From an uncultured Ruminococcus sp. (GTDB lineage: Bacteria > Bacillota > Clostridia > Oscillospirales > Ruminococcaceae): DNA of 64,000 bases. Both the position numbers and the translations under genes were made by a program. The stretch covers positions 129,555 through 193,554 of the forward strand of contig CAJTOG010000001.1 in assembly GCA_910577575.1 (NCBI GenBank). Direction: 5' to 3'. Positions within the stretch are counted from its first letter, which is position 1. Every line of letters starts with the position of its first letter. The notes below the pieces were generated by a model, which was not told the DNA's origin, searched no databases, and worked only from the letters and a program-made list of their open reading frames with translations. Below, piece by piece: positions 26,310 through 35,283 of the stretch.

Positions 26310-28160
26310 ATGGGAAAGGTTATTGGTATTGATTTAGGTACAACAAACTCATGTGTAGCAGTTATGGAGGGCGGTAACGCAGTAGTTATCCCTAACAATG
26401 AAGGTGCAAGAACTACTCCTTCTGTTGTTGCATTTACAACCAATGGCGAACGTCTTGTCGGTCAGGTGGCTAAAAGACAGGCTATAACAAACCATGACAG
26501 AACAGTTTCATCTATCAAGAGACATATGGGAACAAGCTATAAAGTTGCCATTGATGATAAAAATTATACTCCTCAGGAAATTTCAGCAATGGTTCTCCAG
26601 AAGCTCAAGGCTGATGCAGAAGCTTATCTCGGCGAATCTGTTACAGAAGCAGTTATTACTGTTCCGGCTTATTTCACAGACTCACAGAGACAGGCTACTA
26701 AGGATGCCGGTCAGATTGCAGGACTCAATGTAAAGCGTATCATCAATGAGCCTACAGCAGCAGCAATTTCCTATGGTATAGACAAGGAAGAAGAGCAGAC
26801 TGTCATGGTCTATGACCTTGGAGGCGGTACTTTCGACGTTTCTATTATTGAAATGGGTGAAGATGTTCAGCAGGTTCTTGCAACAGCAGGAAACAACCGT
26901 CTTGGCGGTGATGACTTTGACCAGCGTATTATCAACTGGATGGTTGATGAGTTCAAGAAATCGGATGGCATTGACCTTTCACAGGACAAAATGGCTGCCC
27001 AGAGACTTAAAGATGCTGCTGAAAAATCAAAGATTGAGCTTTCATCAACAACAACTTCAAATATCAATATTCCTTTCATCACTGTTGATGCTACAGGTAC
27101 TCCGAAGCATCTTGACCTTACTCTTACACGTGCAAAGTTCAATGAAATCACTGCTGACCTTGTTGAAGCTACAATGGGACCTGTACGTCAGGCTCTCAGC
27201 GACAGCGGACTTTCTGCATCAGAATTAAGCAAGGTTCTCATGGTTGGCGGCTCATCAAGAATACCGGCTGTTCAGGAAGCGGTTAAGAATTATATCGGTA
27301 AGGAACCATTCAAGGGAATCAATCCTGACGAATGTGTGGCACTTGGTGCAGCATATCAGGGCGGTGTGCTTGGCGGAGAGGTTAAGAACGGACTTCTTCT
27401 CCTTGATGTTACTCCTCTTTCACTTGGTATTGAGACAGCAGGCGGAGTATGCACAAAAATGATTGAAAGAAATACAACAATTCCTACAAAGAAATCTCAG
27501 ATTTTCTCAACATACGCAGATAATCAGCCAGCAGTTGACATAAATGTCCTTCAGGGTGAGCGTGAGTTTGCAAAAGACAATAAACAGCTCGGAACATTCC
27601 GCCTTGACGGTATCGCACCTGCTCCCCGTGGAATCCCACAGATTGAAGTAACATTTGATATTGACCAGAACGGTATTGTACACGTTTCCGCTAAGGATTT
27701 GGGTACGGGTAAGGAACAGAATATTACTATTACTTCTTCAACAAATATGTCCAAGGATGACATTGAACGTGCTGTAAAGGAAGCTGAACAGTATGCAGCT
27801 GACGATAAAAAACGCCGTGAAGAAGTTGATACAAAGAACGAAGCTGAAAATCTTGTATTCCAGTGTGAAAAAGCACTTGCTGATTTTGGTGATAAGGTTT
27901 CAGAAGATGAAAAGTCTGCTGTAACTCAGAAATGTACAGCTCTTAAGTCTGCAATCGAGGCTAATAATGTCAGTGAGATAAAGACAATGAAGGAAGATTT
28001 ACAGAAAGCTTTCTATGACCTTTCCGCAAAGGTTTATCAGCAGGCTAATCCGAATGGTGCACAGGGTGTTGACCCGTCACAGTTCACAGGAAATATGGGC
28101 GGTGAAACTAATACAGGCAATGACGACGGTGTTGTTGATGCTGATTTCACCGAAGTTTGA
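26310..28160 (+). CDS. dnaK: Molecular chaperone DnaK (Hsp70)
   Basis: A 616-residue ATP-driven chaperone. The nucleotide-binding domain includes GIDLGTTNSCVAV, YDLGGGTFDVS and MVGGSSRIPAV. The linker is LLLLDVTPLSLGIET, followed by the peptide-binding beta domain, helical lid and an acidic C terminus ending DGVVDADFTEV. A strong AGGAGG precedes the start, fitting high expression. Codon choice is close to that of the ribosomal genes. Confidence 0.98.
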   Translation: MGKVIGIDLGTTNSCVAVMEGGNAVVIPNNEGARTTPSVVAFTTNGERLVGQVAKRQAITNHDRTVSSIKRHMGTSYKVAIDDKNYTPQEISAMVLQKLKADAEAYLGESVTEAVITVPAYFTDSQRQATKDAGQIAGLNVKRIINEPTAAAISYGIDKEEEQTVMVYDLGGGTFDVSIIEMGEDVQQVLATAGNNRLGGDDFDQRIINWMVDEFKKSDGIDLSQDKMAAQRLKDAAEKSKIELSSTTTSNINIPFITVDATGTPKHLDLTLTRAKFNEITADLVEATMGPVRQALSDSGLSASELSKVLMVGGSSRIPAVQEAVKNYIGKEPFKGINPDECVALGAAYQGGVLGGEVKNGLLLLDVTPLSLGIETAGGVCTKMIERNTTIPTKKSQIFSTYADNQPAVDINVLQGEREFAKDNKQLGTFRLDGIAPAPRGIPQIEVTFDIDQNGIVHVSAKDLGTGKEQNITITSSTNMSKDDIERAVKEAEQYAADDKKRREEVDTKNEAENLVFQCEKALADFGDKVSEDEKSAVTQKCTALKSAIEANNVSEIKTMKEDLQKAFYDLSAKVYQQANPNGAQGVDPSQFTGNMGGETNTGNDDGVVDADFTEV

Positions 28161-28185
28161 TGAATCAATTAAATATTTTATCATT

Positions 28186-28208
28186 AGGGCGGATTTACTT
28201 CGCCCTTA
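28186..28208 (+). terminator. Weak hairpin between dnaK and dnaJ
   Basis: AGGGCG (28186-28191) and CGCCCT (28201-28206) form a 6-bp stem with a 9-nt loop, but only TATT follows. It may attenuate or stabilise the transcript and lower dnaJ relative to dnaK rather than fully terminate. Confidence 0.4.
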
Positions 28209-28279
28209 TTGATGTATAATCTGATAATTTTTAGCTTATGCAGGGTGAATCGCACCCCCACACAGATTGGAGAGTATAT

Positions 28280-29443
28280 ATGGCTGATAAAAGAGATTAT
28301 TATGAAGTACTTGGCATTCAGAAAGGTGCTTCAGAGGACGAAATAAAAAAAGCTTTCAGAAAGAAGGCAAGAGAAAATCACCCCGATTTGCATCCTGATG
28401 ACCCATCTTATGTTGAAAAATTTCAGGAAATAAATGAAGCAAACGAGGTTCTTTCTGACCCTGATAAACGTAAAAGATATGACCAGTTCGGTCATGCAGG
28501 CGTTGACCCTAACTACGGAGCAGGCGGAGGAGCCGGAGGTTTCGGCGGTATGGGAGGCATGGGAGATATAGGTGATATACTTGAAAGTGTGTTCGGTGGA
28601 TTTGGCGGATTCAGCGGATTTTCAGGAGGTTCACGTTCAAACGTAAATGCACCCAGACAGGGAGCTGATATTCATGAATCTGTCAATATAAGTTTTATGG
28701 ATGCCTGCAACGGTAAAACTCAGGAAGTAAAAATTTATTGTATGACAGTTTGTGAAGCCTGTCACGGAAGCGGTGCTGAAGCAGGTACATCATCAGAGGT
28801 ATGTCCGGATTGTCAGGGCAGGGGAAGTGTAAAGGTAGCACAGCGTACACCGTTCGGTGCTATATCTTCAGCAAAAACATGTTCACGCTGCGGAGGCAAG
28901 GGTAAGATTATAAATAATCCATGTACGAAATGCCGTGGAATTGGAAGAACAAAAGTTCAGAAAAATATTTCAGTTGACATTCCGGCAGGTATTGACAACG
29001 GACAGACAATTCGCCTCAGCGGGCAGGGCGACTGTGGTATAAACGGTGGTCCTTCTGGAGATTTGATGATTAATATTTCAGTAAAGAATCATCCCGTTTT
29101 CACCCGTAAGGGATATGACATTCATTGTGATATTCCTGTTACTTATATGGAAGCTGTTCTTGGTGCAGAAATTACAGTCCCGACTATTGACGGCGATGTA
29201 AAATATAATATAAGCGAGGGAACTCAGACCGGTACTGTGTTCAGGCTTAAAAATAAAGGCGTAAAGAAACTTAATCGTCCGGACAGAGGAGACCAGTATG
29301 TAAAAGTTTATGTTGAAGTTCCAAAGAATCTTACAAAAAAACAGAAAGACCTGCTCAGAGAATTTGAAGTATCACTTACTGATAAAAATTATGCCAAACG
29401 ACAGACTTTCTTTGAAAAACTTAAAAACAGATTTGATTTCTGA
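28280..29443 (+). CDS. dnaJ: Co-chaperone DnaJ (Hsp40)
   Basis: The 387-residue J-protein stimulates DnaK ATP hydrolysis and delivers substrates. It has an N-terminal J domain with HPD in ENHPDLHPDD, a Gly/Phe-rich linker, four zinc repeats (CEACHGSG, CPDCQGRG, CSRCGGKG, CTKCRGIG) and a C-terminal substrate-binding domain. ATG 28280 follows TTGGAGAG; the longer frame from 28238 lacks an RBS and adds a non-homologous leader. Confidence 0.97.
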   Translation: MADKRDYYEVLGIQKGASEDEIKKAFRKKARENHPDLHPDDPSYVEKFQEINEANEVLSDPDKRKRYDQFGHAGVDPNYGAGGGAGGFGGMGGMGDIGDILESVFGGFGGFSGFSGGSRSNVNAPRQGADIHESVNISFMDACNGKTQEVKIYCMTVCEACHGSGAEAGTSSEVCPDCQGRGSVKVAQRTPFGAISSAKTCSRCGGKGKIINNPCTKCRGIGRTKVQKNISVDIPAGIDNGQTIRLSGQGDCGINGGPSGDLMINISVKNHPVFTRKGYDIHCDIPVTYMEAVLGAEITVPTIDGDVKYNISEGTQTGTVFRLKNKGVKKLNRPDRGDQYVKVYVEVPKNLTKKQKDLLREFEVSLTDKNYAKRQTFFEKLKNRFDF

Positions 29444-29467
29444 AATTTTTATCATATAAAAAATTTT

Positions 29468-29497
29468 TTCTGTCAGGTTTTCTGACAGAATTTTTTT
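29468..29497 (+). terminator. Terminator of the dnaK operon
   Basis: TTCTGTCAG (29468-29476) pairs with CTGACAGAA (29482-29490), followed by TTTTTTT. Confidence 0.93.
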
Positions 29498-29516
29498 GTT
29501 TAGGCATATTTTTGCC

Positions 29517-29545
29517 TTGACTATAATAAAAATATGTGATACAAT
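29517..29545 (+). promoter_or_regulatory. Sigma-A promoter of glmM
   Basis: TTGACT (29517-29522), a 17-base spacer and TACAAT (29540-29545), leaving a leader of about 65 bases before glmM. Confidence 0.85.
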
Positions 29546-29617
29546 TATCATGGATAGAAAATGGCTTTTTTATCAAGCTGTTAAAAATATAAATTCATAC
29601 GAGGAGAATAATTAATC

Positions 29618-31003
29618 ATGGGAAAATATTTTGGTACAGACGGTTTCAGAGGTACAGCAAACGAAAATCTTACAGCAGACCATGCTTATAAAGTCGGAAG
29701 ATTTCTTGGCTGGTACTATGGTGAACTTAAAAGACATAACGGAGATGATACTCCTGCACGTATTGTAATCGGCAAGGATACGAGACGCTCAAGCTATATG
29801 TTTGAATATTCACTTGTCGGCGGACTTACGGCTTCAGGAGCTGATGCTTATCTGCTTCACGTTACTACAACTCCCTCTGTTGCTTATATTGCAAGAGTGG
29901 ATTCTTTTGACTGTGCTGTCATGATTTCCGCAAGTCATAATCCTTATTATGACAACGGACTTAAGCTTATCAACGGAAAAGGCGAAAAAATGGAAGATGA
30001 AATTATAAATCTTGTTGAAGATTATCTTGACGGAAAACTAAATGTATTCGGGCAGGACTGGGTAGAGCTTCCTTTTGCAAAAAACGAAAAAATAGGTCGT
30101 TCTGTTGATTATGTTTCAGGCAGAAACAGATATATCGGATATCTTATTTCGCTTGGTGTTTATTCATTCAGAGGTATAAAAGTCGGTCTGGATTGTGCAA
30201 ACGGTGCTTCATGGGCTATTGCAAAATCTGTATTTGATGCCCTCGGTGCAGAAACTCATGTTATAAATGCAAATCCTAACGGAGTGAATATCAATAAAGA
30301 TGCAGGCTCGACACATATTGAGAATTTGCAGAAATATGTTGTTGAAAATGGGCTTGATGTAGGTTTTGCATATGACGGTGATGCTGACCGCTGTCTTTGT
30401 GTTGACGAAAACGGAAATGTTATTACCGGCGACCATATTCTGTATATTTATGGCGTTTATATGAAAAACAGAGATAAGCTTGTAAATAATACGATTGTAG
30501 CGACTGTAATGTCCAATTTCGGATTTTTCAAGGCTCTTGACGATGTAGGAATAAATTATGCAAAAACAGCAGTAGGAGATAAGTATGTTTATGAATACAT
30601 GAAGGAAAATGGCTGTAATATCGGTGGGGAACAGTCCGGACATATTATCTTCTCAAAATATGCTTCAACAGGCGACGGAATACTTACAAGCCTGAAAATG
30701 ATGCAGGCCATGATTGGAAGCAAAAAGAAACTCAGTGAACTTGCTGCACCGCTTAAAATTTATCCGCAGGTTCTTGTAAATGTAAGAGTAAAAGATAAGA
30801 CATCTGCACAGACTGACCCTGATGTACAGGAAGCTGTTGCAAAGGCTTCTGAAGAACTTGGAACAACAGGCAGAATGCTTGTCCGTGAGAGCGGTACAGA
30901 ACCGCTTATACGTGTTATGGCAGAAGCACACACGGAGGAAATATGCCATAAGCACGTTGAAAGTGTTGTTGATGTACTCAGAGCAAAGGGTCATACTGTA
31001 TGA
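29618..31003 (+). CDS. glmM: Phosphoglucosamine mutase
   Basis: Interconverts glucosamine-6-phosphate and glucosamine-1-phosphate on the way to UDP-GlcNAc and peptidoglycan. The 461 residues include GTDGFRGTAN at the N terminus, the phosphoserine loop ISASHNP with S106, the metal-binding loop DGDADR, and the C-terminal phosphate-binding ESGTEPLIRVM. The N-terminal GTDGFRG supports GlmM over phosphomannomutase. Its stop overlaps the start of a small lipoprotein-like frame (ATGA). Confidence 0.93.
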   Translation: MGKYFGTDGFRGTANENLTADHAYKVGRFLGWYYGELKRHNGDDTPARIVIGKDTRRSSYMFEYSLVGGLTASGADAYLLHVTTTPSVAYIARVDSFDCAVMISASHNPYYDNGLKLINGKGEKMEDEIINLVEDYLDGKLNVFGQDWVELPFAKNEKIGRSVDYVSGRNRYIGYLISLGVYSFRGIKVGLDCANGASWAIAKSVFDALGAETHVINANPNGVNINKDAGSTHIENLQKYVVENGLDVGFAYDGDADRCLCVDENGNVITGDHILYIYGVYMKNRDKLVNNTIVATVMSNFGFFKALDDVGINYAKTAVGDKYVYEYMKENGCNIGGEQSGHIIFSKYASTGDGILTSLKMMQAMIGSKKKLSELAAPLKIYPQVLVNVRVKDKTSAQTDPDVQEAVAKASEELGTTGRMLVRESGTEPLIRVMAEAHTEEICHKHVESVVDVLRAKGHTV

Positions 31004-31092
31004 AAAAATCAAAGAAAATACTTCTGGGTTCGGTAATCTTTTCAGTTGCTCTGACTTCTTTTGGATGTGTTTATGGTCCTCCGCCGGATTAA
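31000..31092 (+). pseudogene. Truncated YGPPP small lipoprotein 1
   Basis: ATG 31000 overlaps the glmM stop and encodes 30 residues: a basic start MKKSKK, a hydrophobic run, the lipobox-like SFGC (C23), then VYGPPPD and a stop. The next copy, 80 bases on, has the same MKKS start and the same VY-x-PPPD block and continues much further, so this is probably a truncated member. A functional 8-residue lipopeptide after processing cannot be excluded. No RBS is evident beyond coupling to glmM. Confidence 0.55.
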
Positions 31093-31171
31093 GATACATT
31101 TGAATCCGTATCGGTATGAACTGGCAGAACAGATTACAGATACAAAAGAATCGTAGCCATTAGGTAATTCT

Positions 31172-31495
31172 ATGAAAAAATCCGGAAAAACACTTCTTAC
31201 CGCAGCACTTCTTACAACTGCTGTCAATATGGTTTCATGTGATTCAGATTATCAGAATGTATATTGACCACCTCCTGACATTAAAAGTGAAATGTCGGAA
31301 AGTTCGTCATATGACCCATATGACGAACCACTTCAGCCTGAATATGGAGTATATGAGTATTATAAAGATGTAAATCAAACGACGGAAGAAATAACAACTG
31401 CTGAAATCAGAAAATATAATCCGGAAGATGAAGAACCGGCAGTTGTTTATGGACCTCCTTCCTGTTTTGGAATAAAGGGAAAAATTTTTTATTGA
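31172..31495 (+). pseudogene. YGPP small lipoprotein 2, interrupted by TGA
   Basis: ATG 31172 gives MKKSGKTLL, a hydrophobic segment, lipobox-like MVSC (C23) and NVY, then TGA at 31265-31267. The same frame continues PPPDIKSEMSESSSYDPYDEP and ends AVVYGPPSCFGIKGKIFY at 31495. Changing TGA to GGA would restore NVYGPPPD, exactly the motif in copy 1, so a single G-to-T nonsense change is likely. The intact form would be a 107-residue acidic, Tyr/Pro-rich lipoprotein of unknown role. Confidence 0.65.
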
Positions 31496-31582
31496 TTATT
31501 TGTTATTTTTTGCAAAATATTTCTCATGTAATTGTATTCATTTGTTTATTTGTTGGAAAATATAAGAAAATCGCTATAATTA

Positions 31583-31611
31583 TTGACTTTTCAAAAATAA
31601 AATGTTATTAT
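31583..31611 (+). promoter_or_regulatory. Sigma-A promoter of the Wzz-like gene
   Basis: TTGACT (31583-31588), a 17-base spacer and TATTAT (31606-31611) about 60 bases before the gene. The rest of the 31496-31671 gap is AT-rich with nothing else seen. Confidence 0.8.
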
Positions 31612-31671
31612 TGTTAAGTAGCAGATTATTAAATCTGTTAAAATATCGAATTTACACAACAGGAGGCAATA

Positions 31672-33216
31672 ATGACAAAAAAAGATGACCGTAATCTTAG
31701 TATTACGATAAAAAATCAGACGGAAGAAAAAGATTTTATCGTTTCTTTTTCTACATTTCTTAAAAAATTAAGAAAATATTTGCTGTTATGGATTATTACA
31801 GCTGTTGTTTTCTGTGCATTATCATTTGGTTATGCGGCAGTGACAACAAGTACAAACAAGGTAGCACTTACAGCTCTTATAGGATTTTCCTATACAGGAA
31901 TTGAAAAAGGTCTTGACCCAAAAGGCAGGGATTACGATGTAAACACAATCAAAAGCCCTGCTTATATAGAAGCAGCATTGACAGAGCTTGGAATAGATGT
32001 AAGCAAGCTGGAAAGCATAAGAGAGGGAATCATATTCAGCGGTGTACTTCCTAAAGATACTGTTCAGAGACTTACAGTTTTTTCTGATGTTCTCAAAAAT
32101 AACGGAAGTGTTTCAGCAGCTGAAAAAGTACTTGAAACAACTTATTTTCCTACGCAGTTTAGAGTGACTTTTAATTATAGTGGTACTGGTCTTTCGGACA
32201 TTGAGGCTGTAGAGGTTTTCAATACACTTCTGGAAAATTACAAGAACTCTTTCTATGAAACATACGGATATAACAGTTCTCTCGGAAATGCCCTGACTGT
32301 TATAGATTACAATGACTATGACTATGCTGAAACAATTGATGTTTTCAATAACAGTCTTGCAACACTCAGCAGTTATGTAAAGCAGTTATCAAACGAGGAT
32401 AAAACACGTTTCCGTTCATCTGTTACAGGTTATACATTCGGGGACCTTTATGAGTCTATAGATAATGTAAAAACGATAGACCTTGATAAATTGTCTTCTT
32501 ATATATCCGTAAATAATATTACAAAGGATAAGGAAGAAGCACTTGCTTACTGTGAATACAGAATAAAGGAACTTAACCGCAGAAAATTACAGTATGAGGA
32601 AGAAATTAAATTCTATAACGAATCTATTTCAAAATATGAAAAAGACCAGATAGTTATAATGGGTACGGTCGGTGATGAAAATACTCAGACATCAATTTCC
32701 TCTGAACAGTATGATACAATGTTTGCAGAAATGAATGAAACTGCTTCATCTCTTGCACAGGTAAAGCAAAACATCAATTACTACAAGGAACGTCAGGAAG
32801 CTTTGAAGAGCAATAAAATCGGTTCTGTTGATAAAATCGAGAAAGTTGAAGCCGACCTTTCAAAGCTGAATGATAAAGTCAATAACTTTATTAATCTTGT
32901 AAGTGAAACATCAGAGGATTATTATAAAAATGTAACATTCAAAAATGCTTACAATGTTCTTGCACCTGCAACATATTCTTCGTCTGACAGAGTATCACAT
33001 ATTGTTGAAAATGCTAAGAGTATACTTATTGTACTTGAGTCTCTGGCCGTTTTGCTTTATCTTGCTGTGGCATTTATTGAAGCGTTTATTACAGATAATC
33101 GTAACAGAAAATCTGCAAGGCTTGCAACAGAACTTGCCAGATATGATAAAATTTATGAGGCAGAAGAAAAAGATAATTCTGAATTAGATAATGAGGACAA
33201 CGGAAAGAAAAAATAA
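31672..33216 (+). CDS. Wzz-like chain-length/polysaccharide co-polymerase membrane protein
   Basis: A 514-residue protein with TM1 at about 38-60 and TM2 near 450-475 flanking a large extracytoplasmic domain rich in coiled coil (roughly 290-400). The C-terminal cytoplasmic tail is charged. This two-TM topology, with the segment KLRKYLLLWIITAVVF before TM1, matches Wzz/polysaccharide co-polymerases. There is no attached tyrosine kinase and no capsule or exopolysaccharide gene nearby, so the role in polymer export is inferred from topology only. AGGAGG precedes ATG 31672. Confidence 0.65.
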   Translation: MTKKDDRNLSITIKNQTEEKDFIVSFSTFLKKLRKYLLLWIITAVVFCALSFGYAAVTTSTNKVALTALIGFSYTGIEKGLDPKGRDYDVNTIKSPAYIEAALTELGIDVSKLESIREGIIFSGVLPKDTVQRLTVFSDVLKNNGSVSAAEKVLETTYFPTQFRVTFNYSGTGLSDIEAVEVFNTLLENYKNSFYETYGYNSSLGNALTVIDYNDYDYAETIDVFNNSLATLSSYVKQLSNEDKTRFRSSVTGYTFGDLYESIDNVKTIDLDKLSSYISVNNITKDKEEALAYCEYRIKELNRRKLQYEEEIKFYNESISKYEKDQIVIMGTVGDENTQTSISSEQYDTMFAEMNETASSLAQVKQNINYYKERQEALKSNKIGSVDKIEKVEADLSKLNDKVNNFINLVSETSEDYYKNVTFKNAYNVLAPATYSSSDRVSHIVENAKSILIVLESLAVLLYLAVAFIEAFITDNRNRKSARLATELARYDKIYEAEEKDNSELDNEDNGKKK

Positions 33217-33229
33217 ATGATATAAATCA

Positions 33230-33262
33230 GAAAGGCATCTTGTTTTGATGCCTTTCATTTTT
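33230..33262. terminator. Terminator between Wzz-like gene and spoVAE
   Basis: GAAAGGCATC (33230-33239) pairs with GATGCCTTTC (33247-33256), followed by ATTTTTTA. It separates converging genes. Confidence 0.9.
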
Positions 33263-33264
33263 TA

Positions 33265-33627
33265 TTATGCCTTGTCTTTTTGTTTGAATACAAGAGAAGC
33301 TGCAAGTCCAGCGAGCAGTGCAGCTGTTATTCCGCCTGCTGATGCGGTCATACCGCCCGTGAAAATTCCGACAAAACCATCTTTATCGACGGCTTTTCTT
33401 ACGCCTTCTGCGAGCAGATGACCGAAACCGGTAAGCGGAACACTTGCACCGGCTCCGGCAAAATCAGAAAGAGGTTTATATAATCCGATGGCAGAGAGAA
33501 AAACTCCTGCGACAACAAAGCCCGTCAGAATCCTTGCCGGAGTAAGTTTGGTATAATCAATTAACAGTTGTCCGACAGCACAGATAAGCCCGCCGACAAG
33601 AAATGCTTTTAAAATATCAATAGCCAT
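33265..33627 (-). CDS. spoVAE: Stage V sporulation protein AE (SpoVAEB type)
   Basis: A 120-residue integral membrane protein with three or four hydrophobic segments and the family sequence CAVGQLLIDYTKLTPARILT near the N terminus. SpoVA proteins form the forespore inner-membrane channel that moves dipicolinic acid into the spore and releases it at germination. The start follows AGGGAGATAATT. It lies two bases after spoVAD, so the two are co-transcribed. spoVAC, normally first in the clostridial set, is absent from the window. Confidence 0.92.
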   Translation of the reverse strand: MAIDILKAFLVGGLICAVGQLLIDYTKLTPARILTGFVVAGVFLSAIGLYKPLSDFAGAGASVPLTGFGHLLAEGVRKAVDKDGFVGIFTGGMTASAGGITAALLAGLAASLVFKQKDKA

Positions 33628-33629
33628 AA

Positions 33630-34634
33630 TTATCTCCCTATATGAACAAGATGTGCAACAGCCGGAATACTTTCGCCTTGTTGGACTGACATAGTTGACA
33701 TAAGTGCACCTGTTGCAATAAACAGCATATTCTTTATTTCATTTTTTTCAAGCATTGGCAAAAAATGTCCGCACAGTACGCTTGCACTGCATCCACAGCC
33801 AGAACCTCCGCAGTGAGTATCCTGAGTTTCATTATCAAAAATAAGCATTCCGCAGTCTTTGTGTTTTTCAGAAATATCAATGCCCTGTTTTTGAAGAAGT
33901 TCTACAAGCAGGGTACTTCCTACCTTTCCTAAATCGCCTGTAACAATAAAATCGTAATTTTCCGGAGAAGTTGCAGTAGCTTCAAGATAACGTTGGATAG
34001 TTGCAGCGGCTGCAGGAGCCATTGCACTTCCCATGTTTGTTATATCATTTATGCCCATATCTGCTATTTTACCGATACAACCACCTATTATTGCAGATTC
34101 TCCGTTGCCTGACAGGATAACTGCTCCTGATGCAGTACAGGTCCATTGCGATGTTGGTGTACGCTGTCCGCCGTATGAAAGCGGTGCACGGAACTGACGT
34201 TCAGCCGTTGAGAAATGGGAAGAGGTAACAGCACAGGAACGTTTTACAGCTCCTGAATCCATAAGGATAGATGCAGTAAGAAGTCCTTCAGCCATTGTTG
34301 AGCAAGCACCATACATTCCAAGGAATGGAATTTCAAGTTCACGTAGTCCGTAAGATGAACCTGTACATTGATTAATCAAATCTCCTGCACAGATAACGTC
34401 GATATCTTCTTTAGTTAAGTTTTTTTTACGTACTGCTAGACTTACTGCTTCGAGCTGAAATTTACTTTCAGCTTGTTCCCATGTATTCTGTCCGAAATGA
34501 CTATCATTAATTATTTCGTCAAAACATTCCGCAAGAGGTCCTTTTCCCTCTTTTTCACCGACAACAGCGGCATAGCTTTCAATCTTTACAGGAGTATCAA
34601 GCAAAAAGACTCCCTGAGATAAATATCTTGCCAA
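33630..34634 (-). CDS. spoVAD: Stage V sporulation protein AD
   Basis: SpoVAD is a thiolase-fold soluble component of the SpoVA complex that binds dipicolinic acid. The 334-residue protein has GMYGACSTMAEGLL, SSHFSTAERQFR and the C-terminal GSGCGCSASV and FIATGALMS segments typical of the family. TTG 34634 is chosen because GGAGGG lies seven bases upstream; the ATG at 34700 would add 22 unrelated residues across the RBS. The upstream DNA holds an oppositely oriented gene, so the pair lacks spoVAC. Confidence 0.93.
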   Translation of the reverse strand: MARYLSQGVFLLDTPVKIESYAAVVGEKEGKGPLAECFDEIINDSHFGQNTWEQAESKFQLEAVSLAVRKKNLTKEDIDVICAGDLINQCTGSSYGLRELEIPFLGMYGACSTMAEGLLTASILMDSGAVKRSCAVTSSHFSTAERQFRAPLSYGGQRTPTSQWTCTASGAVILSGNGESAIIGGCIGKIADMGINDITNMGSAMAPAAAATIQRYLEATATSPENYDFIVTGDLGKVGSTLLVELLQKQGIDISEKHKDCGMLIFDNETQDTHCGGSGCGCSASVLCGHFLPMLEKNEIKNMLFIATGALMSTMSVQQGESIPAVAHLVHIGR

Positions 34635-34734
34635 ATTCAATCCCTCCATTAAGTTCATTTGACAGTTAATATTATTTGATATAAATAAAAAATTATACAC
34701 AAATAAATTTTTTATCCTTTTATTTATTTTGAAA

Positions 34735-34763
34735 TTGACAAAGGGTTTTAAGTATGTTATAAT
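34735..34763 (+). promoter_or_regulatory. Strong sigma-A promoter
   Basis: A consensus TTGACA (34735-34740), a 17-base spacer and TATAAT (34758-34763), upstream of the hypothetical gene at 34794. Confidence 0.93.
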
Positions 34764-34793
34764 TATATAAAATGACGAAAAAGGAAGTGTATT

Positions 34794-35243
34794 ATGTTAA
34801 ATAATTTAAGCGATTTGGAAATGATTGTAAAAGTCTATGATAAAGCAGAGAATATTAATAAGGACGAATTGGACGGCAGAGCTGTTGAACTTGCTGTTGG
34901 AACAAAATTTGGTGATATGATAAGAAAAGAAGTGAAATGTTTTTTTGCTGTAACCGGTAAGGCGGCAACACTTGACAATAAACTGAGTTATCAGCTTCAA
35001 ATTTCAAGAATAGAGGGAAATCATTATTTTCTTATGTTCTTGAACAAGGATATTGCCGTACAGTCAGGACTTGGTTATCTGGAATTACCGATTGAAGATG
35101 TTATGAAGCTTGTACGTGATACTCCTCAGATGAGGGGAATATTGCTTATAAAAGAAATCAGAGATTCTGAAGATATAGAAAAACACAATTTCTCAATGTT
35201 GATGATAACCAAGAATATGGCAGCCATAGCATTGGGAGCATAG
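34794..35243 (+). CDS. Hypothetical protein
   Basis: A 149-residue soluble protein with no signal peptide or membrane span. I do not recognise the family. It has mixed alpha/beta character with segments LELPIEDVMKLVRD and GILLIKEIRD. A full consensus promoter and an AAGGAAG RBS suggest strong constitutive expression, and it is monocistronic with a terminator on each side. Neighbours give no functional clue. Confidence 0.75.
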   Translation: MLNNLSDLEMIVKVYDKAENINKDELDGRAVELAVGTKFGDMIRKEVKCFFAVTGKAATLDNKLSYQLQISRIEGNHYFLMFLNKDIAVQSGLGYLELPIEDVMKLVRDTPQMRGILLIKEIRDSEDIEKHNFSMLMITKNMAAIALGA

Positions 35244-35250
35244 CAAAAAG

Positions 35251-35270
35251 TCCCTGAATAAATCAGGGAA
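35251..35270. terminator. Short bidirectional terminator
   Basis: TCCCTGA (35251-35257) and TCAGGGA (35263-35269). The minus strand continues CTTTTTGC, and the plus strand has no strong T run, so it serves the minus-strand regulator better. Confidence 0.6.
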
Positions 35271-35283
35271 ATAAAATCATTGT

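Noticed and set aside
31265..31267. TGA as a recoded Trp or Sec codon in the YGPP lipoprotein
   Set aside because: Other genes here end with TGA, no SECIS-like hairpin was seen, and the paralogous position is Gly; a nonsense change is simpler.
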